The notes under the pieces are model-generated. The model was not told the origin of the DNA and did not search any database. It worked only from the letters and a program-made list of their open reading frames with translations. This document shows, piece by piece, positions 32,201 through 43,131 of a stretch of 44,634 nucleotides of DNA (position 1 is the first letter of the stretch; every line of letters starts with the position of its first letter). Source of the DNA: Solicoccozyma terricola (taxonomy: Eukaryota; Basidiomycota; Tremellomycetes; Filobasidiales; Piskurozymaceae). The stretch lies in NCBI GenBank assembly GCA_001600875.1, contig BCLD01000012.1, positions 125,737-170,370 on the forward strand. Reading direction: 5' to 3'. A program made the position numbers and the translations under genes.

Positions 32201-34757
32201 GGGACAACCCGGTGGCGAAGTTCTCGAAATCTCCTGCATCATGCCAGGAGCACTAGTTTTTCAGCGTGGCATGATTCAGAACTTCCAGATCTGGCCTCTC
32301 TTCCAGGTGCTAAGCGTTGATAACATTTTGAATTGTCTCGAGGTGGGATTTTGTTGATGCGCCTGCCCCGGGTGGCAAACGCTAACGAGCTACGGTTCCA
32401 AAAAGGTCGCCCTTTCGCCCTTTGGCCGTATCATCTTCGTCAGCAGATATCCTGGCATACTTGGATTGGCTGTCGAGACCATGCGCTACATCGTGTCGTT
32501 ACGAGGTTGGAATGGGATTGCGTTGCCATTGCTACACGCTGTAAGTTCGCTCGTCTTTCAGAAGCTGCCTGTGATACCAATACCCACCCGATCCTTCAAA
32601 CAGAGAGACATGTCTGTATTGATCGAAGATCCTGGACCATACCTGATTGTGAGTGGAAATACACTGGTCCTCAATCGACACCATGCTGATGATGCGTCCC
32701 CCCCCCCCCCCCTCTCTTTTCCAGGGAGTCAATAGCGAAAGTCGCCACTGCGTAGTTCCGCCCCATGACGCCCTGGTCGTTGATCTTGACGTGGACAACG
32801 CCAATTTTGCCAATAATATAGAGCCTGAGGGTGTTTTGTCCTACCGGGCCACCCGCGAAAAGTACAAGAAAAGGCTTCTAGCATCGTATGGACCTACGTA
32901 CAGCCCCGATCACAATGTGCCTCCAATCCTTAAATTCTCTTACCCCGGTGGCAAGATGCGTCCCTCGTGCAATATCGATATGGGAGCCTGGAAACCAGCG
33001 TTCCTCGGCGAGGTCATCAGGACACCATCCTGGTTCAATGCCAGCGCAATTGTCGAAGCGTTGGAAAAGATCTTGATCGACAAGGTGAGCGGTCGAATGG
33101 GTTTGGTTGGACGCACGCCGCGCTTAATGTCACAACCTCGCCACCACGATAGGGCAAGAAGCCATCCTTCATGACTCGACTTCTCAGCTCGTCCGCCAAG
33201 AAAACGTTGCCCTCACCTGGCGAGGTGATGGCAAATCAAGCATTGCGAACCCGGGCCTTGCACTACATCGAGACGCGAGACACGCTCGAGTCTAAATTCG
33301 GCCACCTTCAGCGACGTCTTCTCCGTATGGTTCAGGAAGGCGAGATGGTGAGGAATGGACGTCTTACCTGTCCGCCGTGCGTGATCACTCACGCCTTCAT
33401 CTTCGTCGCATAGTGGAAAAAACGTTTCGAGCAGTTTGAAAAATACGCCGACCAACTTGGCATCGAGGCACAGCAGCTCAAAGGGAGAATAGAATCTGAG
33501 CGACGGGAGGCCAAGAGGCTTAGTGGCGTACTCACCGTGACTAGTCAGCAGAATGCTGGATTGCAGCAGAGTGAGTTGCATATGAGGCACCCTTTTCTTG
33601 CCCCTCTGACACGCAATTCTACCTCCAGAGCTCGAGCAAACCGAAGAAGCTCACCAAGAGGCGATGCGCCAGCTGTCTGACATGCATCAGTCTATCCAGG
33701 AAATTGAGCGCGAGCGCGAGGAAATGATGGCTGCCCTCGAGTCTCAAATCGAGGGCGTCTTCTCCGCCAGCATTCGCGACGATGTGTCCGACGCCGACGC
33801 CGACGTTAACAGCCGATCGAGCTCTCCGACGTCGCAGCATTCTATTGCGTCGCGGGGTGGTCGTTCGATTGGCACTGTCGACTCGCGAGCTACCGCCACC
33901 CCTCGCTCCGCTGCGGTGAAGAAGAGTGTGATCGACGCCGCTGCCAACAGGCGCTCAACCAAGCGATTCTCCGTGCAGACCCGTGGCACAAACCTGGATG
34001 ACAAGCTGACTATCAAGAGCAAGGAGATGGCTGATAGGATGTGTACGATCCAGCAGAAGGTGAGTGTGGGAGATCATGATCGAGTGGCGAGGACGGCGCT
34101 GAAACCCCCCCCCCCCCCNCTTCGCTGCAGCTTGACATGGCCCTGCAGGCTGTCACCGTACACCACCGTACCTCTATGGCTTTTTCCAATGAAGCTGGAG
34201 AGAGCTTGGATGGGGAGGCTGATGGTGAAGATTCTTTGAACACGACGACTGCGGCCAAGCCGCTCGATGTTCAGGACCTCGGCGGACAAAGCTACTCGTC
34301 CACCACATGCGTCGAGCTTCCGGTTGGAAACCAACCTCCTATCAAAGACTCGATTCACCACCACCAGAATGGCAAGACTGTCCGCCGCTCCGCCTCGCAA
34401 ACGGTCCTCGCTACCATCACCACCGTTGTAAAAGTCAACGACGAGCGCGACAGCCATCGCGAGCGTTCTCATGCTCGTCATCCATCACTCTATCGATCCT
34501 CCTCTGGTCGCAAAGGCCACCATACGAACAACACCGCCGTCTCCCGAGTATCGCTGGTCCCAGTGATCGATGAAGGGACGAACAGCGCTCTCGTTGTGTC
34601 CGTGGGTGATGACAGCGACGAAGCTGATACGCCGACTGCGTCTAGGAGGGAGTCGGAGGATGAGGATGTCATACCAGAGGATTTGGTACGATCCATGACC
34701 AAGGAGCGATCTAGGATGCAATCTATAAGGAGATCGATCCCGGACGCGGCCAAGTGA
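29225..34757 (+). CDS. DENN-domain protein (putative Rab exchange factor), interrupted by a gap
   Basis: Thirteen exons keep frame across the gap: 29225-30367, 30465-30581, 31041-31197, 31267-31932, 31996-32083, 32138-32306, 32406-32540, 32604-32648, 32725-33084, 33153-33347, 33414-33570, 33629-34059 and 34131-34757; about 1429 aa. DENN proteins are GEFs for Rab GTPases. About 440 aa at the N-terminus are disordered and basic. The uDENN part starts near ALKLSHPREVEIVN and THFFTFEMP. The core DENN region has WIPYALTL, SRYPVYDCMTDFLK, SPFGRIIFVSRYPG, MRYIVSLRGWNGIALPLLHA, LIEDPGPYLIG and PPHDALVVDLDVDNA, and dDENN-like sequence follows. A coiled coil (about 1000-1125) and a Ser-rich tail end the protein. 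Exon 3 has an NAGNAG acceptor (31038 or 31041). Exon 2 uses an AAAG acceptor. Three introns carry C12-C17 tracts. Confidence 0.82.
30637..30653 (+). repeat. C17 tract at left gap edge
   Basis: Seventeen C directly precede the N run, inside an intron of the DENN gene. With the C12 after the gap it probably forms one longer tract. Confidence 0.85.
30654..31023. other. Assembly gap (370 N)
   Basis: The N run lies wholly inside one DENN-gene intron (30582 to 31040) and is flanked by C on both sides. Without the N the intron would be about 87-89 nt, normal for this window. Confidence 0.95.
31024..31035 (+). repeat. C12 tract at DENN-gene 3' splice site
   Basis: Twelve C follow the N run and lead directly into AGCAG and the next exon. 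Confidence 0.85.
32698..32712 (+). repeat. C15 polypyrimidine tract in DENN-gene intron
   Basis: Fifteen C followed by TCTCTTTTCCAG lie at the 3' end of the intron 32649-32724. Confidence 0.85.
34105..34120 (+). repeat. C14-N-C tract in DENN-gene intron
   Basis: Fourteen C, one ambiguous base and a C precede TTCGCTGCAG at the 3' end of the intron 34060-34130. The N shows that base calling failed in the tract. Confidence 0.85.
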
Positions 34758-34985
34758 GGGTTGGCGGCTGGGGGTTTAACGCTACCGTAGGGCATGTTTA
34801 GCAGCCAGAGTTTGGACCATGACGACCAATTTGCCCCATTTTTTCTCTCTGTCCCCGAGCATATCTACAAAGTCACAATATTCCATAGTGCTATCTACTA
34901 CAAGCTACGGGCAAGCAAGCGCCACACAAAAGGGGGTAAGAATTCGACAACTAAAAAATGCACAGAAAAAAACCACGGGTTCCAA

Positions 34986-37031
34986 TCACATCCTCAAAGC
35001 ACCACCGCCCATTTCAAATGTCCCGCTCTTTATCGTTTGATGTTTCATCCTCTTTCCCTCTCCTCCCTCTTCATCCTCTGCAACACGTTTCACTCCACTC
35101 GTTGGAGTGAAAAATAACCTCGTCGGCTTGGATGAACTCATTATATCATCTTGGTCGTCCATATCAACATCGTCTTCCTCGCCTGAAGGCCAGAGTAATC
35201 GAGGTCGTGGTGCAGGTGGTGGTGAGTAATCGGGATGAGAGGTTGGAAGTCTAGATGTTGAAGTTTCACCGGTAGAGACCTTGTAATACGGGTTTGCAAA
35301 TGTGGTTTTAGTTCCACGGCTATGTAGAGATGGATGTTAAATCACAAAGAATTGTCAGCCTCCTGCGCGCCCCCCCCCCCGGGCCCGTCTTCGGGCCAGG
35401 ACAACGGCAAAAAAACTCACAAAACATACTCCACAGTCTCCTTCTCCTCCCACTCCGTTTCCTTTAATCGAGGAATCAACTTGTTTCCTTTCCCACTCAA
35501 GAATGGATTCCCTTCTTCATCACCTACAACCGGAATTGCCCATTTTTTCTTCCCAGATTTAGGTATTTCCATCAACCCCATCGATACACGACCGTGAGGT
35601 TCGCGAGGTCCGCGAGGTCCGCGAGTTGGTGTTGATGATGATACGATTCGTTCGTAAGTTGGTGGAGTGGGAGATTTTGGGTTTGAACAAGGTGAAAGGA
35701 TTGAATTATTCGACATATCGACACCACCACCACCACCACCACCATTTCTCGAACCAAACCCAAACCGTAAATTCCCTCCATTCCCTCCATTCCCTTCCTC
35801 CTCCTCCTCCTCCTCCTCCTCCTCCTCCTGCTCCATCAACAACGACTTGGACGAATTCAAGAATGGATTCCCCCCATCTAAATCTTCAATCGGTGCCGGA
35901 CCCAACAACTTTTTCTCCACACCACCATTCGTACCCTCCACCGCACCCGCACCCTCCACCGCCTCCGCCATCTCCATCGCTTTGATTGAAATATCATCCT
36001 CTTTGATATTCATAAAAGAACGTAATCGATACCCTCCCATTCCAACACCCACCCCGTGTATTTTATTCTCTACAATTGAAATACAAGATGATGAAATGGG
36101 GTTGTAATTCGATGTAGAGTTGGATGAGGTCGTAGCGGTGGTGGCGGCGGCGGTGGAAGTCGAAGTAGAAGCCATCTGTTGAGCGAATATCAAACCTGGT
36201 CTCCTCCTTCCCCCAATCCCACCACCACCACCACCACCGCCACCACCCATCTTCATCCATTCATCCGAATGGAATGAAAAAGTCGGATCTAATGTGATTA
36301 TTCCATCATTCGTAGGTGTTGGTAAAAATCCATTCATTATTTTCCCACCACCACCGGCGGCGCCGGCGGCGCGTCGTTTAGAAGATGATCTTGATGTTGA
36401 TCTCCATGTCGATGTAGAACTTGATGTGATTGTTGATGTTGATGTCGTGGGAATTACGGATGGTTGTGTAGGTGTAGGATCTAATCTAGTATCTTTAGTT
36501 CGTGGTGGAGTTGGAAGACTAAGAGAGAGAGAAGAAGAGAGCGTGTTGGATGAGGGTATAAAAGAAAAAAAAAAAGAAGAAAAACACCCATAAATGTCAG
36601 CTATAAACGAACGAACGAACGAACGGACGAACAAACAACCCCCCCTCCCTCGCGACTAACCAATCAATCACATCAACAATCCTACCTCTCCTTTTCCTTT
36701 CCACCGTTTTCGGCGGTTCCAATCCGGACCCCAACCCGGACCCAAAACCAAAGTTCGAATCAGAAGGTGGACCCATATTCCCTCCTCTTAATCCACCTCC
36801 ATCAATCCCCTCATTACCCATTAATTGTATCCATTCATCGTTTTTCCTACCTTCTTTCCCACCACCACGTCCACCGCGTCCATCACGTCCATCACGTTCA
36901 TCACGTTCATCACGTTCATCACGTTCATTATCCAAATATGAAATCAAATCATCAGGTGGTGAAAGTGGAATAGGAAGAATAATTGATGATTGATTGGATT
37001 GGAAAGGATGATTGGAGGTAGAGTTGAACAT
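34986..37031 (-). CDS. Low-complexity protein of unknown function
   Basis: Three minus-strand exons keep frame: 37031-36661, 36518-35421 and 35319-34986; about 600 aa. The first donor (GTTAGT at 36660) was chosen for phase; the GTAGGA at 36685 does not keep frame, so this junction is uncertain. The protein has an RDERDERDGRDGRGGRGG repeat coded by 9-nt copies (36878-36934), Gly10, Glu14 and Ser/Thr runs. It has two NPFL motifs (GGNPFLNS and EGNPFLSG). The least repetitive, most conserved-looking part spans the last intron: GKKKWAIPVVGDEEGNPFL, then ETVEYVFRGTKTTFANPYY. I do not recognise it. It converges on the DENN gene with 228 bp between stop codons. The last intron has a C10 run on the antisense side. 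Confidence 0.6.
36607..36635. repeat. ACGA tetranucleotide microsatellite
   Basis: Several ACGA copies with one variant lie inside the first intron of the low-complexity gene. Confidence 0.75.
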
Positions 37032-37178
37032 GATTGTGATCCGAGGGTGGTTGGGGTAGGGGGGGGAGTGAGGGGACGCGCGTTGTGGGAAGCGATGGGA
37101 TGGGATGGGATGTGGTGTGGTGGGTATTCGATGGGATATGTTGGGGTTGCAAGATACGACGGACAAGTCGGTGTGTGT

Positions 37179-37241
37179 GTTCAACGTTCAACGTTCAACG
37201 TTCAACGGTCAACGGTCAACGGTCAACGGTCAACGGTCAAC
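37179..37241. repeat. Heptamer tandem repeat, 9 units
   Basis: Four copies of GTTCAAC (37179-37206) are followed by five copies of GGTCAAC (37207-37241). The junction with flanking DNA forms the palindrome TCAACGTTGA. It lies about 150-210 bp upstream of the minus-strand ATG at 37031, so it may be in that promoter. Confidence 0.9.
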
Positions 37242-38583
37242 GTTGAGACGACGTAAGGATGGATGCAAAGTGACGACGCGGGGTGAATCCAAGAACTCGC
37301 GAACGCAATTCGATTCAACCGGTGGAATGCGACCCCTGGGGTGGTGGGAGATGTTGTACTATCCCGTTTCCCACGAGCAGATGCGGTTGAATAGTGAGTG
37401 GGTGAATGGGTGGATGAGGATGAGGATGAGGATGAGGATGGTGTCTATGTGTTTGTGAATGGCTTGACGATGACCCCGGTTGTCTGTCACATTAAGGTGA
37501 GAATGAGAATGAGGATACAGCCAATTATTACAAATCATTATGAACAGACACACAGTCACTCACTCCCTATCACTCACTATCACTATCACTCACTCCAGTC
37601 AACAACCGAAACAACAACTCTCTCATATCCTCTCACACCACACACCCACCTCCCATCTCCCACCTCCCATCTCCACCGATCACGGATCACGAATCCCACT
37701 AGAATCCTCTCACCATCATCACCATAGTTACCACATCTGCGTCTCTCACATCCCCCCCCTTCCTTCCTCCCCCCAACCCGACCCCTTTTCCTCTCCACTC
37801 TCTCGTCGAATCCCATCTCCCCCAAGGACGATTCCATCATTCCGTTTTAAGTTAATGTCATTTTCTTAGAGGGATGTACGGTTCTAGTGCATCTAGGCCG
37901 TGGACGGACCCCGGGGGGGAAGGGGGGGGGCTATAATCTCCTGTTTTTTTCATTTTCTTCCCATTTTTTTTTTTTTTTTCCCCCCCCCCCCTTTTCCTTC
38001 TCCAACCCGACATCCTAAGATGGGGAAAAATCAAGTCGTATTTTATATCCAAAAAGTGAGTATCATCACCCTCCTCCCTCCCTCCCCCCACCCATCCATC
38101 CCCCTTCCACCACTTCCACCTCCTGATGTCTCAAAAGTAATTTGCGTTTGAAAAGGAAAAAAAAACGAGGAAACTCTTTATATTTTCCATGAAACCAAAC
38201 TTTTTAATGCCTAATATGTCTGATTCCCCCCCCCCCCCCCCTTCTTACCTCTTCTTCTTTCGTCGGGAGTTGGTTCATTGGAATAAGGAGATGAAGATAC
38301 TGATCGTCGTTCTTTTTTTCTCCCCCCCATCCCCTCCCCCAACCCGACCCGACCACAATCAAGGTGTTGTTTTTCCTTTCAATCATCGATTCGGTTGATG
38401 GGTATTGTCGTAGATCAACGAACCGGGAGCCGTACCGTACCGTACCGTATCTCTTCTTTTCTCTCTTTCTCCGTCTATCGTCAAAAGGGTGGGTTAAGTG
38501 TTTTTTCTTTCATCTCCTTAGATCTCCTCTGGAAATATACCTTTATTATTATAATGGGATTACCCCCACAACTATATAAATGT

Positions 38584-38950
38584 TCATACATGAACCTCTA
38601 ATTGGGGAATTCCTTGAAATATCAAACCTCTCAATCTCTCATCTCCCCCACCACAACGCTCGATCTGCACCCTACATTCCCAAATGAATCCTTGTCCGAA
38701 TTCCCCATTCGTATTTCCCCAAAATCCAAGGAACCAAGAAGAAACGAGTAAACCTTTTGAGAATGGAATCACCTTCCCCACACAACTATGACCTTTGGAA
38801 GTTTTCTATAAGAGATATTTCTCTGATATGTGTACGTTGTAATACCAACCGTTCTCGTTGTGATTCGATCGCCTTGAAGGCAATTATGGGGACTCCCTGT
38901 ACTCTCACTCCACGACCCTTAAACCACAAGCCGTTGTATGGTGATATGAT
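38584..38950 (-). pseudogene. Possible coding remnant, no valid start or 3' splice site
   Basis: The minus strand 38950-38846 reads with good coding character (WFKGRGVRVQGVPIIAFKAI) and can join, via a 40 nt intron (GTATTA to TATAG), to 38805-38584 (GKVIPFSKGLLVSSWFLGFW, then GFIWECRVQIERCGGGDERL), ending in a stop. Upstream there is an in-frame TAA at 38953-38951 with no AG acceptor or ATG in between. Either a sequence error, a broken gene, or chance. The plus strand of the same DNA also has open frames, so confidence is low. I recognise no family. Confidence 0.28.
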
Positions 38951-39447
38951 TAGTTACTCTCCCTTACTCTAATTTACCCCCACCCACCCCCCCGGCCCCT
39001 GGAAAAAAGGAAGGACGAATATAAGGTATCCTGCATATTTCCATGGTCTCCTCAATGTACGACTTTTCGCTTGCGTATGAGATTTCTGTCGGACGTAGAT
39101 ATGTTTATATAGAGGGGTTTCAATGTTACACATGTTGTATTCGAAATATATATAAAGGAAACAAACTGGGGGAAACAAAAAACAACATAAAACTAGCGAA
39201 ACATATATCGATCCCCCCGCCTCTCCCACCCCCCCGTGTTTCCTCTTCCCTCCCGAACGCCACGCACGCAATTAAAAGGATACAAGGTAACTTGTATCGA
39301 ATCGCAAGGAAAAGGAAAGAAAAGAAAAAGAAAAAAGGGTATGAAAACCTTCCGATAAAGCAGAACTTACCCCCTCCCCCCCTCCGCCAACCCCTCCTTC
39401 GGGCCTCTGACCCGGACCATCAAAATTCCATCATCCTCATTCCTTCT

Positions 39448-40477
39448 TCACATTCGACTCGGTTGATGATTCGATTCGAACGGCTGTGAAGCTTGATGAT
39501 AGAGATACTGGTTTACCTCTTTTAAACGAAGAAAAAAGCAAAAAACGTAAAAAGAACGACCGAAAGCGAAGAGCGACATTGAAAAAAATGAGAAATCCCC
39601 AGATTAGCAAATTGTACGGAACCGCATCGAGCTCGTTTGGACCTAAAAACCCCGATTTGAGCATGAAGAAACCAAGACTCACTTGATGAAATGCTTCTTC
39701 TTCGCGTTGATTAGTTTTGCTGAACATGGGGATTGGAGTTGATCGGTTGGGGAAATTAGAGATGGTTTACTGGTTGCGGTGTGTGAGGTGTGGTGAGGGT
39801 AAAAAAAGGTAAACATCCATCAGGGGAGGGTACGAAAGAGGGATGCACGAAGTTGGCCATACAAGAACACATCAGTCAATATTCTACCCCGACGGGGTTT
39901 GCTTTTCAACTCACTTTGCTTTTCTCCTTTCCAACAATGCCTTCACCCCCAACGCTTTCATATTCACCTCCAATCCACTCTCAACCACGACTGATGTCGG
40001 TGAATTCACATTACTCTCTTCTAACGCTCGACGAGTGATTACGGATGACGAAGAGACGGTTCGTGTGGAGGTGGTGGTGGTCGAATGATGCGGTGTTGTT
40101 GATGGTGGGAAAGGTGAAGGTAGAGATTGACCTGGAATGATAGGGTCAACTGGTAGTCGTGGGGATTTTGGAATCGACGTTGAACGTTATTTAACATGAC
40201 GTATGACAAGGGATTGGAATTGATTCACGGAAAAGAAAAGCTCACGATTAACAACACCTAAACTCCTGACTGGGAGAACGACAACAGCTCTTTTCCCATC
40301 CTCATGAAGCGGGAACATCGGGATGACTCCAGAGATACTGGAGGAGTTGGAAATGGATGAATGGGTGGAACTGGATGATTTGATAGATATCTGGGAGTCT
40401 TGGGAGTGAGTAGAGCGGAGAGAGGAGGCGGAGGGCGGGGTTGAGGGGAAGGAGGAGGTGGTTGGTGTTTGTGCCAT
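39448..40477 (-). CDS. Small Ser/Thr-rich protein of unknown function
   Basis: Four minus-strand exons keep frame: 40477-40246, 40149-39915, 39719-39683 and 39516-39448; 190 aa. Introns of 166 and 195 nt are longer than usual here, and the 37 nt exon makes this a moderate-confidence model. The N-terminus is Ser/Thr-rich. Then come GVIPMFPLHEDGKRAVVVLP and, after a linker, a helical segment VNMKALGVKALLERRKANKT followed by REEEAFHQVNQYLYHQA. These two blocks look like the functional parts, but I know no family for them. It is divergent from the gene starting at 41249. Confidence 0.5.
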
Positions 40478-41248
40478 CGGGGAGAATATTGATTTGGTGG
40501 GTGGGTGGGTGGGTGGGTGGATGGATGGATTTTCCGACAGTGCGGCTCTGTGCAGCGGGTATGGGTGGCTGGATTTGCTACGGGTGAGAGAGGGATGTAT
40601 GTATTGCCGTTGATGATGACCACCGCGGGATGTTGGATGACATTCTACTCGGTCACGTGCCACATTCCACAAAGAAAGTTGGGAGATCGATCGCTATCTC
40701 TCCCGTTCGCTCAGCTTCATACACCATTAATCCACAACACAGAGACTGCTTTCACATGAGCTCGATGTCTCCGTGTCGGCTCTTGCTACCGCTTTGGTCC
40801 AATGGAACACCCAGTGGACACATCCACGGAACTTGCAAACGGTCAGGGGCAACTCCGTGCCTGGCCAGCTTCGAACGCGGACAAGGACGAGCAATAATGC
40901 TTTGCCAATACGAACGGGGTCTCGACCTATAATCGGACAAAAGTCTCGCAGGCACCTTGGCATGAACGCCGGCTCTCACAGTCAGCTGTCCACACAAACC
41001 CCGCTCGCTCATCCCCTCGACGATGATTAGATGTCTTGGACGGATGCACAAGTGGCGATGTCTTAGACCTTGCGTCGTACACACTCATCGATTTTTTTCG
41101 AGATGGGAAAGGAGATTGGACCGACGTCCCAAGTAGATGGTGAGCTCTCCTATCCACACCCTCATCACCAAGACCCTACATCACATCTGATCATCTCTAT
41201 ACACTCCATAAATCGCCTTACAACCCCAGATTCCATTCAAATCCCACC
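40478..41248. promoter_or_regulatory. Divergent promoter region
   Basis: This 771 bp stretch lies between two divergent starts. It has a GGTG/GGAT repeat at 40497-40530 and a CACGTG at 40654-40659 (GGTCACGTGCC). No RNA gene is seen. Confidence 0.5.
40654..40659. promoter_or_regulatory. CACGTG E-box-like site
   Basis: GGTCACGTGCC lies 177 bp upstream of the minus-strand ATG at 40477 and 590 bp upstream of the plus-strand ATG at 41249. It shares the GGTCACGTG core with the site upstream of SGF29. Confidence 0.45.
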
Positions 41249-42831
41249 ATGGCCAACCGATCAGGTCGTTTCAAGCGCATTTGGGCGTCCAGGAAGAGAT
41301 TCCTCTATCGGTTTTTAAACTGGAAGAAGAAATCTGTCGTTCCAACCGAGTCCGCAGAGACGACCTCTACCGAATGCCTGACACCCCCGTCGTCTGAATA
41401 TACGAATGGATTCGTCCCACCGATACGCAAACGTCGTCCCCATGTCATTACACGAGACCTTCTCACACGATGCCCATCGGATCTTGAAACCATCTTTGAA
41501 GGATGGGAGTTGATAACCTCTAGTTCTGAAAATTCATACGACACCGACAGCATTTCGCTTGATAAATCGCTCGAAAGCGTGCCAAGCTTACCAGGAGCCT
41601 ACGGTGATCCAAACGACCACAACATCTTGACAAGATACGCCTTGATTTCTGGTATACCAATGACACGAGATGTCTTCGATTCGCTTCAAGTTGGAGAGAT
41701 CAGTGCGATAAATCTTTGGTATATTCTGTTTGCTGGCCAAAAGGAAGCCTGGAATGCAACCGCTCCACACTGGGAGGTCCCGGAAGTGAGTGCGGGCAGG
41801 ACATGGGTTCCATGCGCAGAGTCCAACTAATCCCCCTCCCCCCCCTCCCCCCCCTCCCCCCCTTCAGTGGGACCACATCGAGATCCTTCAAAATGTCTAC
41901 ACCATCAATTGTACAGAAGATGAGGACTTTGATTTCCTGCTACAGATCGCCAGCAAGGAGCATGAGAGGAAGGGAGAGTACTACACTCGCCTTAGAATCA
42001 ACTTCCCTGCGCATCACGGAGGACACCTCGTCATTTTGACCGATCAGAAAGGCGCTATCTCGGTCGAAGTACATGGAATTAAAATCACCGATGATCAGAT
42101 TACCACCTGCTTCGATTCAATCGCCCACGCCACATACGATCCTCTTGGAATTCCTGGTATTTGGCCAACTATGGCACGCAACATGGCAGAATTCGTCGAG
42201 AGTTTCGAATTGTTTTCCAAGACTGTCTACAGAGTTAAATCTATAAAGGTCGTAGCTTCCAATACTCCTTGGAGCTATATGGGATCACCATTCCCTGGTA
42301 CGAGCGCTCCTCGGTCCAACGTATGCCCTATCGGTGGCCTGATCACCGACCTCGCCATCTCGCCGAATGTTACAGTCGAGGACCTCGAGTACATCGCGAC
42401 AATCTGTCATAATCTCGAGAGAATCTCCGTTATAGATGTTGATTCGATCGACAACTCATGTTTGGACGGCATCTTCGTTCTCAGGATCTTGACACCTCGA
42501 CTACCCAAACTCAAGTTTCTCCGTTGGATTTCCAAGCCGACGCTGCAGTGGCATTTCGCGAGTCTGGTCGTCCAAGATTGGACGTGCATGAAGGCGCTCA
42601 AGGAGGTCGTTGCTATGTCATCAAGATGGCTTCTCGATTGTTGACGAACGTAATGGCCGCGAGTATCTCAAGCTGGCCAGGCGACTCGTCACACCCTACG
42701 CTGCCGTCTCCATAGAACGCCATTCCGGACTCCGAAGTGAAAACTCAATCGTCGAAGAAGTGCAGTTGTTCGAACAGATATTGGGGTGTGGATGCGAGAC
42801 CAGAAAACGTGTACTTCCCGAAATGTTCTGA
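41249..42831 (+). CDS. Unrecognised protein with an apparent +1 frameshift
   Basis: Exons are 41249-41785 and 41868-42831, with a T-interrupted C-rich tract in the intron. The frame from 41868 stops at 42644 (437 aa), but the +1 frame from 42625 continues with coding character to 42831: DGFSIVDERNGREYLKLARR, then VEEVQLFEQILGCGC. Skipping one base at about 42624 would give about 499 aa. The basic N-terminus is followed by a globular region (HHGGHLVILTDQ, GLITDLAISPNVTVEDLEYI). Its C-terminal half has evenly spaced Leu/Ile strands (DLEYIATICHNLERISVIDV, LPKLKFLRWIS, LKEVVAMSS), which resembles the leucine-rich part of fungal F-box-type proteins. That is only a suggestion; no F-box is evident. 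It converges on glycogen synthase. Confidence 0.6.
41832..41863 (+). repeat. C-rich polypyrimidine tract at 3' splice site
   Basis: Four C blocks separated by single T run almost to the TTCAG acceptor at 41867 in an 82 nt intron. It is a T-interrupted version of the C tracts in other introns here. Confidence 0.8.
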
Positions 42832-43131
42832 AGTTGTGGTAATCAAATGACGTGTTGAAAAACTATGTAAAAAATAATAAAATATGTTCTCTTTCTGTCT
42901 GTCAACCACGACCTACTCGCATCACGATGACTGAATTGCAATTAAATATTTTCGGAAACTCATAAACATTTCATGGAGATAGGTCTGTCTCGCGACTTTG
43001 AATTGAGACTGCGGTCAAGATGAATATAAAAGAGAAGATGAGGACGGAGAGTAGAGGTTCTTTTGATTTTGATTTTTTTTTCCGTTTCGCGTTTCCATCA
43101 CACGTTCAATTATCCACCAGAAAACCCCCCT
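42832..43131. other. Intergenic region between convergent genes
   Basis: This 300 bp AT-rich stretch between two stop codons contains AATAAAAT near 42875 on the plus strand, a plausible polyadenylation signal for the upstream gene. No other feature is seen. Confidence 0.5.

Larger units (their letters stand above)
37032..39447. other. 2.4 kb region with repeats and a possible coding remnant
   Basis: Apart from the doubtful coding stretch at 38584-38950, no gene is supported. Contents: heptamer array 37179-37241, GAGGAT copies near 37414-37440, T/C homopolymers at about 37967-37991, C16 at about 38227-38242, and GTACC copies at about 38432-38449. The part next to 37031 should be promoter for the low-complexity gene. 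Confidence 0.5.

Noticed and set aside
35626..36107. Plus-strand Pro/Ser/His-rich ORFs
   Set aside because: They are antisense readings of Gly- and Glu-coding repeats in the low-complexity gene.
37179..37241. Heptamer array as telomeric repeat or CRISPR
   Set aside because: The unit does not match fungal telomere repeats, the copies are directly adjacent with no spacers, and genes lie on both sides.
39486..39686. Plus-strand Lys/Arg-rich ORF
   Set aside because: It overlaps exons and an intron of the minus-strand small gene, which joins with correct splice phases; the basic composition comes from reading A-rich intron sequence.
41249..41785. F-box protein call for the frameshifted gene
   Set aside because: No F-box pattern (LPxExxxxI) is visible; only vague Leu-rich spacing, so no family was assigned.
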